Positions 12,395 through 22,788 of a stretch of DNA of 64,000 nucleotides are shown in pieces (the first letter of the stretch is position 1; the number at the start of each line of letters is the position of its first letter). The stretch is from assembly GCA_023374045.1 (NCBI GenBank), contig CM041782.1:253169810-253233809 (forward strand), in the 5' to 3' direction. A program made the translations under genes and the position numbers. The notes under the pieces are model-generated. The model saw only the letters and a program-made list of their open reading frames with translations. It ran no database searches and was not told the origin of the DNA. This DNA comes from Limonium bicolor (Eukaryota; Streptophyta; Magnoliopsida; Caryophyllales; Plumbaginaceae).

Positions 12395-12874
12395 CTAGGG
12401 AGTAACTCCCACTAGGTTCAGACCTAGTCTATATGTATCATGATTGATACAACACATATCAAATGTAGACGCTCTAACCAGCTCCCCCTGAAAATCCAAG
12501 GCACACACTCTCAGCATGTCCTCCAGTGTCTGGATAGTCCTCTCACTCTGACCATCGGTCTGCGGATGGAATGCCGTACTAAGCTTCAACTTCGTACCCA
12601 AGGCTTCCTGAACCTGACCCCAGAATCTAGACAAGAATCGAGGGTCCCTATCAGACACAATGGTCTTTGGCACACCATGGTGCTGGATCACCTCCTTCTG
12701 GAACAAGTCCGCTAACTTTGGAACCTTCCAGGTATCCTTCATAGCAACAAACTTCGCCACCTTCGTCAGACGGTTCACAATGACCCAAATCGTGTTCATT
12801 CCTCCCTTAGTCGGTGGGAGACCGACAACGAAATCCATCGAGATGTCCTCGAACTTCCAGCAAGGAATAGGCAT
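12395..12874 (-). pseudogene. Integrase core of A, C-terminus lost
   Basis: It continues the pol frame after one in-frame TAG at 12875-12877. The DDE core is present: SMDF, SDRDPRF and SERT. Where the core should go on (LDFQGSWLERLHLI), a one-base insertion shifts the frame near 12485, and the coding sequence then stops matching at about 12455, only ~150 bases from the polypurine tract. The GPY/F and chromodomain-like parts found in element E are absent. This copy could not make a full integrase. One core position reads VIVNRLTK where E has VIVDRLMK. Confidence 0.85.
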
Positions 12875-12877
12875 AGA

Positions 12878-14563
12878 CTACACTAAACCTCCGGGTCTCC
12901 TATGCTCAAACTTAACCTTCTGACAGGTCGAGCATCTAGCCACGTAGTCAGCAACATCCTTCTTCATCCCGTTCCACAAGAAATGGACCTTCAAGTCCTT
13001 GTACATCTTCGAAGAATCGGGGTGGACGGATAAGGACAAGCAATGAGCCTCCTGGAGTATCTTCTCCTTCAGGTCAGGAGAAGACTCTAGAATACATAAC
13101 CGGCCATTCAGTCTAATCGTGCCATCATCACACAGTTCGAAGTCATACTTCTGACTCTCAAAACAACCCTCTGACATCTTCTGCCTGATACTCTGCATAT
13201 ACTGATCACTCTCCTGTGCAGCTAGTATCTCATCAATCATACTGCTGCTCGCTAATAGGGTAAACAATGAATGAGCTCTGCGGCTCAGGGCGTCGGCTAC
13301 TACATTCGCCTTGCCCTCCTTGTACTTCAGGTCTATGTCGTAGTCCTTCAAGAACTCAACCCATCTGCCCCGTCGCATGTTCAGCTCCTTCTGAGAGAAG
13401 AGATGCTGTAAACTCTTGTGATCAGAGTAGATAGTGACTGTCACACCGTAAAGATAATGTCGCCAGATCTTCAAAGCGAAGACTACTGCACCAAACTCAA
13501 GGTCATGTGTGGGGTAATTCACCTCGTGCTTCTTCAGGTGTCGGGATGCGTAAGCAACTACTTTCCCGTGCTGCATAAGCACACAGCCTAGACCGGTTCC
13601 AGAGGCATCACAATATACCTCAAACCCATCGATGCCCTCAGGGATAGTAAGAACGGGTGCCGATGTTAGGAGATCCTTCAACGTCTGAAAGGACTGCTCG
13701 CACTCGGCAGACCATAAGAACTGGGACTCCTTCTTCATGAGGTTCATCATTGGTTTGGCCACCTTAGAGAATTCCTTCACGAAGCTTCGATAATAACCGG
13801 CCAAACCCAGAAAGCTACGGACGTCTGTAACTGTCTTCGGCCTCGGCCAACTCTTTACTGCCTCAATCTTAGCAAGGTCTACAGATATCTCACTCTCTGA
13901 TATAATGTGTCCAAGGAATGACACACTGTCCAACCAGAATTCACACTTAGAGAGCTTGGCATACAGCTGGTTCTCTCTCATAATACTCAAAACCTGCCTC
14001 AAATTATGTAACTCACGATCCTCCTTGGTCTTTGAATAGATCAGGATATCATCGATGAAAACCACAACTGAACTATCAAGCTGTTCTCTGAAGAGACGGT
14101 TCATCAAATCCATGAAAATGGCTGGCGCATTCGTTAATCGGAATGGCATAACGGTGAACTCGTAGTGTCCATACCGTGTCCTAAAAGCTGTCTTCTCCAC
14201 ATCACCCTCGGCAATTCTAATCTGATGGTAGCCAGATCTGAGATCTATCTTCAAGAACACACTGGCCCCTCTCAGCTGGTCAAATAAGTCATCTATCCGT
14301 GGCAACGGGTACTTGTTTTTTTCCGTGACTGCATTAAGCTCGCGGTAGTCGATGCAGAGTCGCATACTGCCGTCCTTTTTCTTGACGAACAGTACTGGAG
14401 CACCCCAAGGAGAAACACTAGGTCGAATGAATCCCTTGTCGAGGAGGTCCTCTAGCTGTAGCTTCAGCTCCCTCATCTCAGCCGGCGCCATACGGTAGGG
14501 TGCCTTAGCAATAGGGCCCGTACATGGCAACAAGTCGACGGCGAACTCAACCTCGCGCACAGG
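12878..14563 (-). CDS. Reverse transcriptase, RNase H and integrase zinc region of A
   Basis: A long open frame of about 560 residues. RT spans roughly residues 30-215, with [30 protein letters not shown] and the catalytic FIDDILIYS (about 168-171 for FIDD). RNase H follows from about 313 ([13 protein letters not shown], later [11 protein letters not shown] and ADALSRR). The HHCC zinc part of integrase is at about 500-550 ([11 protein letters not shown]). The motif MPFRLTNAP has R where MPFGLTNAP is usual (B has MLFGLSNAP). The frame continues on the other side of element C at 22789-22947 (DFPDLFPDELPGMPPV), so C split protease from RT. It would copy genomic RNA into DNA inside the Gag particle. 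Confidence 0.93.
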   Translation of the reverse strand, partial: PVREVEFAVDLLPCTGPIAKAPYRMAPAEMRELKLQLEDLLDKGFIRPSVSPWGAPVLFVKKKDGSMRLCIDYRELNAVTEKNKYPLPRIDDLFDQLRGASVFLKIDLRSGYHQIRIAEGDVEKTAFRTRYGHYEFTVMPFRLTNAPAIFMDLMNRLFREQLDSSVVVFIDDILIYSKTKEDRELHNLRQVLSIMRENQLYAKLSKCEFWLDSVSFLGHIISESEISVDLAKIEAVKSWPRPKTVTDVRSFLGLAGYYRSFVKEFSKVAKPMMNLMKKESQFLWSAECEQSFQTLKDLLTSAPVLTIPEGIDGFEVYCDASGTGLGCVLMQHGKVVAYASRHLKKHEVNYPTHDLEFGAVVFALKIWRHYLYGVTVTIYSDHKSLQHLFSQKELNMRRGRWVEFLKDYDIDLKYKEGKANVVADALSRRAHSLFTLLASSSMIDEILAAQESDQYMQSIRQKMSEGCFESQKYDFELCDDGTIRLNGRLCILESSPDLKEKILQEAHCLSLSVHPDSSKMYKDLKVHFLWNGMKKDVADYVARCSTCQKVKFEHRRPGGLV

Positions 14564-15390
14564 TGTTGGGGTAAAACCTAACGGTAAATTGTGCTGGGGG
14601 TTTAACCTAACGGCAAGTGTACCGGTCGATTATAGCAAGTTTAAATCTCGGAGTATTCCCTGAGTATCGAATCTAAGGAGGCAGCAGCTAGTTTAATTTC
14701 TACTTTCACACAAAACAAGGAAAACTATAAATAACAGGAAATTGGGAGTTTTTGTTTGTGATGGTGAATGTTTGTAAAAGAGTTCACTAAACAATAAATA
14801 ACAGGTAAACAATTTGTTTTTGGTTTTGTTTGATAAAGGAAATTCCGGTTTACTACTTCTCTCTAGATTGCAATTTCTTCCCCTAAGTGATTTCTGCAAT
14901 ATTCTGAATAAAACCCTAGAATAAGGATAACTCGTATTCGGTCTCCCGCTCCATGAATTCTAATTAGCAAAGACCGAATCCTAACTCTCGTTATGAATCC
15001 ACTGTTTACTAATCGCTTTAAGCATAGTCTAGATCAATGGTCAGCTAGTGTTTTTAGAGGAATTACCATCTCTATACAAACCGGTTCTTTCCCTGTAGTC
15101 AATTGATAGCCGCAGTTCTCACTTATAAGCTAACAAACTGATAGACTCAATTAATTGATCAGATTAACAAGTCTAAGAATTCATAAGGGTAAAGAACTTT
15201 ATTGTACTGCAGAAAATCACAAAGGTTAAGAAATAATTATTCTAGAGATACATAGTAAACCGAAATTAAAAGCGACTACTCAGCCATAGACAAAATAACA
15301 ATGCTCAGTATAAACAGCATAAGGATAGAGGGATTTAGCAGAAAAACTGGTTTTAGAAGCCGTCGAGATGATTATGCAAATTCCACTCTT

Positions 15391-15480
15391 GTCCGGCTGT
15401 CTTGGGTCGGACGCAATCCGGACACGTTCTGTCTGGATCCGGACACGTTCTGTCCGGATCTGGACGTGGGTCGGACAAGG
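15391..15480. repeat. Palindrome cluster 1 in the C 3' LTR
   Basis: Several GTCCGG..CCGGAC half-sites, including CTGGATCCGGACAC and GTCCGGATCTGGAC. The equivalent in the 5' LTR is at about 21946-22010, where one unit is missing. Confidence 0.8.
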
Positions 15481-15828
15481 GTAAATGAAGCACAGTAGTG
15501 AGCAGGGTTCTGTCTGTGAGTGAGGGTGAATGTTTACGGAGAAAGATTTGTGAATGGAGATGGATGGTTTTATCGTGGAAGAGAGGGTGGTATGTAGAGA
15601 GGATGAAGAGAGGATTAGACTCTGAGAGTCTGGGACGAATTGAAATGAAAGGAGGAGGAGGGTTTATATAGGATTAGAAATGAAACATTCGTTAGTGGTG
15701 TGGTGAGTTATTGAGCATGGACACTGCTTAAATTAAGGAGGTATGGGCTCTGATAATTGCGCCGTTTGATAATTGCGCCGAAAGGGTAATTATCTGCGCA
15801 GCGCATTTTTATTTTTCAGCTCTGTGTG

Positions 15829-16023
15829 ACGTCCGGATCTGTGTCCGGATCCGGACGTGAGACAGCGGTTTTGGATCTGAATCTCGAAATATGTCCGGAT
15901 CGCTGTCCGGATCCGGACAAGATACAAAATTCTCGGTTGGGTCACGTCCGGCTAAGTTGGCCCGGACACAGATCCGGACGTGAGACGTCCGGTTCGGCGT
16001 CCGGCCAAGTTGACCCGGACACG
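15829..16023. repeat. Palindrome cluster 2 in the C 3' LTR
   Basis: Dense repeats of GTCCGGATCCGGAC and GTCCGGCTAAGTTGGCCCGGAC type. The partner in the 5' LTR is at about 22348-22555, with one arm changed (GGATCCGTACG). Confidence 0.85.
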
Positions 16024-16254
16024 ACCAATTTTTGTGTCTTTTTCCCTGATTTGTTCCCCGTTTGTTGTGTTGTAATCCTTATGATGTAAAATCTTCATTT
16101 CCCTGGGTTTTTCCTATATTTAACATATAAAGTGCATCAGTTCATATCAAAACATCAATCTTAGGAAAAACACAGAATAAGTGGGAAACATTGCTTAAAT
16201 TATAGCAGATTATAAGGTAATTAAGCCTTTAAAAGCCTATATGTTTCACACTTA

Positions 16255-18200
16255 AGCTTTTGCTTGTCCTCAAGCAATTTAAAGAATAAGAATGTCTCTA
16301 AAACCGTCACATAATCTCAAGATTAAACAGGTGCAGAGGGAAATCAAGCAAAGTGACAAATGAAAGAATAATCTTGCTCTTTAGAGGTAGGTTTTCACAA
16401 ACAGTGAAAGAAGAACAATTTTTGTAAAAGCATAGAGAAACTAGATTGTAGAAACAAGTTAACTTAGCTTGGGACTTTCCACCAATTTACATTCCTCTAA
16501 CCTTTGGATGACAAGGGGTGTGAAGTAATGCCTTATTCCGCAATACCTTTCAACACCACGCACTCATGATCAAAAACAAAAATGAAACTGCAATTAATTT
16601 TCTTTCACATGCAAAAACATTCTTCTTCCAAGAACTATATACAAAACAAACGAATAATTGTGAATTGCAGAGTTTATTCCGTAACCCAGACTTTTCTCTC
16701 TATCCTTGTAACGGTGTTGGGCCAACTATCCCAGATCCCGAGACCTTAGGTAGATAGGTGTTAAGGCACCCTTAAGACTTAATAACCGGATAGACGAGGC
16801 CTGCTATTGTTAGGAAAATTTTTTGATCAGTGGAGTACCTTGCCTTATCGTTTTCATTCCAAACATTCACTTCATTTCCAAAATCCCAAGCTAAAATAAT
16901 CTGGTTTCCACAACTAGCCAATCTACCATATTTTAGTGAAAAGGGAGTATTTTTACATAAAATTATTTATACAAACCTCATTAAGCAAAAAGATTCCTCC
17001 GGTTTTCACTTGGTTTAATTTCACTCGGTGTGCATAGGTATTAGATCAGCAAAAAGCAAGTGTGGCATTAAAGAACATCTAGCATGTTTTCAGGGAAAGG
17101 TCTTTCCTTCCTCACACTTAAGAGGAGCAATGTCCTCATTGGTCAGAGAAGAAAAACAGTGAAAAGAGCTTTCAAAACATGCTATACTCATAATAGATGC
17201 ATATGCAATAATTAACCCGCAACGCAACAAAGGTGGAACATTAATAACTTAAATTAGGAACTGAGACTCCCCTGGTGTTATAGATTGAGGAAGATGTTCT
17301 TCCTCACACTTGAAGTTTTTCAGGGGTCGAGATATTCCACATGAGTCACAAACAGTATGCGTGTCGTCCAGAGCAAAAGTGGCGAGTTTTTAAACGATAA
17401 ACAAATGCAGTGAGAAACCTAAACAGCAAGAAAAGAGAAGCAAATAATGCACCAATACCCGAAACCGATCGAGCAGCATGTTCTATTTGAACATATTCTC
17501 GCACATAGTTGTTCTATGAGAACCAAGGCATTAAAACATCCAAACATGGCAAATAATAACAATAAACAGTAGAACATTAACCTAGAAAACAATTGCAAAT
17601 TTTTTATTTTTTTTATTTTTTTTGACATGTCCGGATTTGTGTCCGGCTGGATTTAGCCGGACACCCTAGGGTTTTCTAGTGTCCGGATTTGCGTCCGGCT
17701 GGATTTAGCCGGACACGTTGAAAACTTTTTTTTTATATACATATATATATATATATTAATATTATTAAATTAAAAACCATTAATCCAAAACACCTCATTA
17801 TTTTAAAAATAAAAACATTTCCAAAAATAATTAAACAAAGATAAAACAAACACAAGAAATGCAGAAATAAAATAGCAAGAGTGTTAAGGACTCCCTGTTC
17901 CATGATGAATACTGCCATGGTACTTCCTCACACTTGAGTTCAGTTTAGCATTAGAATAAGTACCTGTAAGATTAAATCTGCAAAACCAGAAGAACTCAAG
18001 TGGAGACAGGCAGAGTTATTTATTGAATAGGGGAGTCGGGTCTCTTGCAGTAAAATAGTAAAAATTCTCAATAAAAGAAAATCAAATTAAGTAATAGGAA
18101 AGTGTGAAAAGAAAGTAGAGAGGAGATTTTTTACTGGTGGGTTGCCTCCCACCAAGCTGCCCATCTTTTCGGTCTTTGGCTAGACCTTGTTTTTGTTCTC
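16255..18200 (-). other. Noncoding 3' region of C
   Basis: There is no coding frame. 16255-17370 is collinear with the interior of G (1550-2700). 17629-17721 carries two copies of GTCCGGATTTG.GTCCGGCTGGATTTAGCCGGAC-type palindromes, the same vocabulary as C's LTRs. 17726-17756 is a poly-T and TA-rich low-complexity tract. RT and integrase would be expected somewhere in this interval in a complete Athila element. Confidence 0.75.
17629..17721. repeat. Palindrome cluster inside the body of C
   Basis: Two near-identical units, each with GTCCGGCTGGATTTAGCCGGAC (arms GTCCGGCT/AGCCGGAC). The motif matches the LTR clusters of C, not those of G, although the flanks are shared with G. Confidence 0.82.
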
Positions 18201-18704
18201 TCAGGAGATTCCAGAAGATTGAGCCGTCTTTGAAACCTGGTGACACGAACTCCGAGAAGCTTCCAAAACGTTTTTAGAAGACCTACCAGCATAAAACAGT
18301 AGCTGCTCACCTTCTGCATTCAAAGTGATTGTACCATGAGCAACTTCGATTCGAGCGTCGGCTGTTGCTAGGAAGGGTCTTCCAAGGATAATAGGGACCG
18401 TCGGATCTGCAGCCATGTCGAGTACGACAAAGTCGCAGGGGAAATATAGATGCTTCACCTTAACCATCACATCCTTTGCAATTCCACAAGGGTAAACCAT
18501 TGAGCGATCTGATAGCTGAAGCGTCATTCGTGTAGGTTGTAAGTCTCCAATTCCAAGCTTTTCAAATAGAGCGTATGGCATGAGACTAATCGACGCTCCT
18601 AAATCAGCAAGACAGTGGTCGAAGTCAATGTCTCCTATTCTGCATGGAATTGTGAAGCTTCCACGATCTTTGCATTTCTCTGGTAACTCTCCTGTATTCC
18701 TCAA
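18201..18704 (-). pseudogene. Aspartic protease domain of C
   Basis: Retropepsin-type protease of the Athila kind: FTIPCRIGDIDF, then the active-site motif LADLGASISLMPY, and the closing VPIILGRPFLATADARI. It would cut the polyprotein. It is in a different frame from the gag part ending at 18701 (TGA), so one base has been lost or gained at the join. No RT follows its stop. Confidence 0.88.
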
Positions 18705-19530
18705 ACCCCCTGTGAGCTGAATAGTTCCTGTCTCAACAACTTTGCCTTATTAGATAAAAGCTTCCTTAAATACTTGGCATAGTTAGGTACCTTCGCAACT
18801 AAATCCACAAAAGGGATATCAACAGATAGTTGACGAAGTAAAGTAAGAAACTTATCAAACTCACTATCCTCCTTGGAACGCTTGGTTTTGTTTGGAAATG
18901 GAACTGGAGGAGCAACTTCAACTGTAGGTGGTGTAGGTGAAGGAGATTTGGTAACTTCACAATTCCGCTCATTCTCTAGCACCGGTTGCTCTATGCTCAC
19001 CACCTGAGGCTCAGTAGCTTTACCTTTACTACTCCTAGTAGTTACCTTCTTTGCTGTTTCCTTTTCCTGCAGTAGACATTTGTTAGCCAAGATATCATCC
19101 ACCAGTGTAGCATAATTTGGCATTAACTTAAGCATATCAGAAAAAGGAATATCTTTAGTTAATTTCTTAAAAATTTTAAGAAATTTTCCAAGCTGTTCAT
19201 CAAGGTCCCTTTTCTTTAACCTGTCAGGAAAAGAAATAGGTTCTTCAAATTTACGATTAGAAACAGAAGAGTAAGAAGGTTGAGTTTCAGGAGACTCCTT
19301 CTCCTTGGGTTTTTCAAAAACTTTACTGGAGTCCTTAACCTCTTGTTGAACAGGTAAAATTGCAGCGACAAGTGGAGTATCTTCTTCCACAACAAAAACA
19401 GCTTTAGCATACTCGCGAGGATTTTCTGGCTGGCTAGGTAGAGCCCCTGCAGGTCTATCAGAAAATTTTTCATTCAGTTGGGCAATCTGAGTCTCAATAT
19501 GTTTGTTGAAAGCTCTCTGCTCCAGATGAA
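18701..19530 (-). pseudogene. C-terminal gag region of C with a doubled helical module
   Basis: The frame opens upstream of the first start codon and contains HIETQIAQLNEKFSDRPAG, a typical Athila gag stretch. Two related modules follow: FPDRLKKRDLDEQLGKFLKI...IPFSDMLKLMPNYATLVDDIL and FPNKTKRSKEDSEFDKFLTL...IPFVDLVAKVPNYAKYLRKLL. Other Athila-type elements I know have one such module just before the protease. A low-complexity Pro/Thr/Glu linker separates the two. The join to the frame of the main gag part (near 19530) is broken by a frameshift. Confidence 0.75.
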
Positions 19531-20670
19531 TGTCTGTTTCTCAAGGTTTGTGTGCTCTTGTTGTTCGAGTTTCCTATTGGTCGACAAGATAAACTCCCGC
19601 ATCATATCCTCTAAACTTGAATTCACACCAGCTAACTGTTTCTGTGCCTGCTGGTTCTGCATTTGTTGATTCTGATGAGGTCTCTGAAAATGCTGAGTGT
19701 TTTGCTGTGGAGGCCTCTGACTGTAGTTATTTCCCTGGAACCTCTGCTGCTGATATCCTTGATTGTTTTGATTGTTGTAGAAGTTCTCTTGCCTGTTTCC
19801 TAGATAGTTTACCTCTTCATTGTGCTGAGAATTACACTGACACATTTTGGAACTTCTACCACAATACTCACACTGTGGGGAAGAATTGGTCACAACAGCT
19901 GCACTTGACTGAGGGTTCATCACTGCACACATCTTCTCAAATTGCTTAGACATGCTATCCATCCTAGCAGCTAAAAGAGTGTTCGAATCTACCTCATAGA
20001 TTCCAGCGGTCTTCCTTGGGGGAACCTCAGTAGATGCCCTAGCACCTCCCCACTGATTAGCCGAGTTGGAAAGAGTTTCCAGGAGATCCTTTATTCTAGT
20101 GATTGGAAGCTCCATAAGACTCCCTCCTGCACAAGTATCCACCAAAAGACGGCTCTGGGGATCAAGATCTTTGTAGAAAGATTGTAGCACGACTTCCTCT
20201 CCCAGACCGTGGTGCGGTACTCTTCGAACAATTCCCTTGAATCTCTCCCAAGCCTCTGAAAGAGTCTCCCCACTGTATTGCTTGAAGTTGGTGATTTCAC
20301 CTCTCATGGTCAGCATGCGAGATGGTGGGAAGTACTTTGCCAGGAATGTGTTTGCTAACTCGGTCCAGGAGGTGATACTGTTTGGAGATAGGGAGTTCAG
20401 CCACTCTGCAGCTCTGTCCCTGAGTGAAAAAGGAAACAGGGTTAGTCTGGCTACCTCCTGAGAAGCTAGTGTTGAACATGCTCCAACCAGTCGCAGGAAG
20501 GATGTAAGGTGAACATTTGGATCTTCAGTGACTGTTCCACTGAACTGCGGCGCATTGAGGACCATTGTGACATAATGGGTCTTGAATTGCCATTCTACCC
20601 CTTCCGGCAGTGCAGGGATTACTATTGGTGATGTGAGTCCCTCCACATTCGGACAAGTGTAATCGTTCAT
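19474..20670 (-). CDS. Main gag frame of C
   Basis: A 398-residue frame whose first ~220 residues match the Athila capsid fold (Retrotrans_gag family): FPFSLRDRAAEWLNSL, ANTFLAKYFPP, ETLSEAWERFKGIVRRVPHHGL, LLVDTCAGGSLMELP. A zinc-binding stretch CEYCGRSSKMCQC is at about residues 270-282, then a Gln/Asn-rich tail (about 300-350). The last ~20 residues are out of frame with the true gag, which goes on in the neighbouring frame. It would form the particle shell. Its ATG overlaps the stop of a small frame at 20667-20864. Confidence 0.88.
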   Translation of the reverse strand: MNDYTCPNVEGLTSPIVIPALPEGVEWQFKTHYVTMVLNAPQFSGTVTEDPNVHLTSFLRLVGACSTLASQEVARLTLFPFSLRDRAAEWLNSLSPNSITSWTELANTFLAKYFPPSRMLTMRGEITNFKQYSGETLSEAWERFKGIVRRVPHHGLGEEVVLQSFYKDLDPQSRLLVDTCAGGSLMELPITRIKDLLETLSNSANQWGGARASTEVPPRKTAGIYEVDSNTLLAARMDSMSKQFEKMCAVMNPQSSAAVVTNSSPQCEYCGRSSKMCQCNSQHNEEVNYLGNRQENFYNNQNNQGYQQQRFQGNNYSQRPPQQNTQHFQRPHQNQQMQNQQAQKQLAGVNSSLEDMMREFILSTNRKLEQQEHTNLEKQTFIWSRELSTNILRLRLPN

Positions 20671-20864
20671 CCTTCTTTCTTGCTGATACCGTCCATAAGA
20701 TTTTCTTCTTCGGAATCAAAGGTATCCCCTGGTGAGTCCTTGAGAAACACCTCTAGTTCAACTGCAGACTCCAGTACCAATCCCTGCCGACTTCTTCTTG
20801 TGAGTCGTTCTATCTCAGGTTCCAGATCAAATTCAGGAGTTCCTTCAGAACGAGTTTTAACCAT
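20667..20864 (-). CDS. Small frame upstream of the C gag
   Basis: 65 residues, acidic, starting MVKTRSEGTPEFDLEPEIERLTRRSR. Its TGA overlaps the gag ATG. In Athila gags a charged segment precedes the capsid part, so this is probably the real gag N-terminus separated by one frameshift. No separate function is evident. Confidence 0.55.
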   Translation of the reverse strand: MVKTRSEGTPEFDLEPEIERLTRRSRQGLVLESAVELEVFLKDSPGDTFDSEEENLMDGISKKEG

Positions 20865-21100
20865 AAACCAAAATCAGATAACTGACAGTAAAGTAGTTGT
20901 AAAAGTGAACTCAATCGGGTAAAACCAAAATGATTCTAGAACCAAAAATAAGAAACAAATTGCAGAAAGCTAAGGAAATGAACAAAAGAAAATAAAATAA
21001 AACAAAACAAAAACAAAACAAAAATAAACTAAACTAAAAAGCAAAAACAAAACAATATAAAAAAAATACCAATATAAAAATTAAACTAAGCAACCGTGCC
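20865..21100 (-). other. Leader of C
   Basis: An A-rich noncoding leader between the primer site and gag, with repeated AAAACAAA tracts at 20990-21050. Confidence 0.6.
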
Positions 21101-21118
21101 TCCCCGGCAACGGCGCCA
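21101..21118 (-). promoter_or_regulatory. Primer-binding site of C (tRNA-Asp)
   Basis: Minus strand TGGCGCCGTTGCCGGGGA, identical to the site of G, six bases from the 5' LTR. Confidence 0.93.
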
Positions 21119-21124
21119 TAAACT

Positions 21125-22783
21125 TGTTGGGGTAAAACCTAACGGTAAATTGTGCTGGGGGTTTAACCTAACGGCAAGTGTACCGGTCGATTATAGCAAG
21201 TTTAAATCTCGGAGTATTCCCTGAGTATCGAATCCAAGGAGGCAGCAGCTAGTTTAATTTCTACTTTCACACAAAACAAGGAAAACTATAAATAACAGGA
21301 AATTGGGGGTTTTTGTTTGATGGTGAATGTTTGTAAAAGAGTTCACTAAACAATAAATAACAGGTAAAATTTGTTTTTGGTTTTGTTTGATAAAGGAAAT
21401 TCCGGTTTACTACTTCTCTCTAGATTGCAATTTCTTCCCTAAGTGATTTCTGCAATATTCTGAATAAAACCCTAGAATAAGGATAACTCGTATTCGGTCT
21501 CCCGCTCCACGAATTCTAATTAGCAAAGACCGAATCCTAACTCTCGTTATGAATCCACTGTTTACTAATCGCTTTAAGCATAGTCTAGATCAATGGTCAG
21601 CTAGTGTTTTTAGAGGAATTACCATCTCTATACTAACCGGTTCTTTCCCTGTAGTCAATTGATAGCCGCAGTTCTCACTTATAAGCTAACAAACTGATAG
21701 ACTCAATTAATTGATCAGATTAACAAGTCTAAGAATTCATAAGGGTAAAGAACTTTATTGCACTGCAGAAAATCACAAAGGTTCAGAAATAATTATTCTA
21801 GAGATACATAGTAAACCGAAATTAAAAGCGACTACTCAGCCATAGACAAAATAACAATGCTCAGTATAAACAGCATAAGGATAGAGGGATTTAGCAGAAA
21901 AACTGGTTTTAGAAGCCGTCGAGACGATTCTGCAAATTCCACTCTGTCCGGCTGTCTTGGGTCGGACGCAATCCGGACACGTTCTGTCCGGATCCGGACG
22001 TGGGTCGGACAAGGGTAAATGAAGCACAGTGTGAGCAGGGTTGTCTGTGAGTGAGGGTGAATGTTTACGGAGAAAGATTTGTGAATGGAGATGGATGGTT
22101 TTATCGTGGAAGAGGGTGGTATGTAGAGAGGATGAAGAGAGGATTAGACTCTGAGAGTCTGGGACGAATTGAAATGAAAGGAGGAGGGTTTATATAGGAT
22201 TAGAAATGAAACATTCGTTAGTGGTGTGGTGAGTTATTGAGCATGGACACTGCTTAAATTAAGGAGGTATGGGCTCTGATAATTGCGCCGTTTGATAATT
22301 GCGCCGAAAGGGTAATTATCTGCGCAGCGCATTTTTATTTTTCAGCTCTGTGTGACGTCCGGATCTGTGTCCGGATCCGTACGTGAGACAGCGGTTTTGG
22401 ATCTGAATCTCGGAATATGTCCGGATCGCTGTCCGGATCCGGACAAGATACAAAATTCTCGGTTGGGTCACGTCCGGCTAAGTTGACCCGGACACAGATC
22501 CGGACGTGAGACGTCCGGTTCGGCGTCCGGCCAAGTTGACCCGGACACGACCAATTTTTGTGTCTTTTTCCCTGATTTGTTCCCCGTTTGTTGTGTTGTA
22601 ATCCTTATGATGTAAAATCTTCATTTCCCTGGGTTTTTCCTATATTTAACATATAAAGTGCATCAGTTCATATCAAAACATCAATCTTAGGAAAAACACA
22701 GAATAAGTGGGAAACATTGCTTAAATTATAGCAGATTATAAGGTAATTAAGCCTTTAAAAGCCTATATGTTTCACACTTATCA
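21125..22783 (-). repeat. 5' LTR of C
   Basis: Begins TGTTGGGG and ends CACACTTATCA in plus-strand view. Complete at both ends. Palindrome clusters at about 21946-22010 and 22348-22555 match those of the 3' LTR. Confidence 0.92.
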
Positions 22784-22788
22784 ACAGG

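Larger units (their letters stand above)
14564..16254 (-). repeat. 3' LTR of C, with a damaged outer junction
   Basis: It matches 21125-22783. The 5' LTR ends CACACTTATCA in plus-strand view. This copy reads CACACTTA and then directly AGCTTTTGCTTGTCC, so the LTR's terminal bases and the polypurine tract are missing. The loss fits a small deletion between two TAAGTGTGA-like direct repeats. Palindrome clusters are at 15391-15480 and 15829-16023. Confidence 0.88.
14564..22783 (-). mobile_element. Element C: Athila-like gag-protease retrotransposon lacking RT and integrase
   Basis: The two LTRs (14564-16254, 21125-22783) are near-identical. The target duplication ACAGG is at 14559-14563 and 22784-22788, and a tRNA-Asp primer site is at 21101-21118. 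Coding is limited to a gag region and an aspartic protease. Between the protease and the 3' LTR there are ~1.95 kb without RT, RNase H or integrase, so it depends on a partner. It sits between the protease and RT codons of element A, and removing it with one ACAGG restores A's frame. Confidence 0.92.

Noticed and set aside
17726..17756. Origin or promoter suggested by the poly-T and TA repeat
   Set aside because: Simple low-complexity tract in the noncoding part of C, without further signals.
19617..19949. Plus-strand frames over the C gag
   Set aside because: Shadow of the minus-strand gag. No domain.
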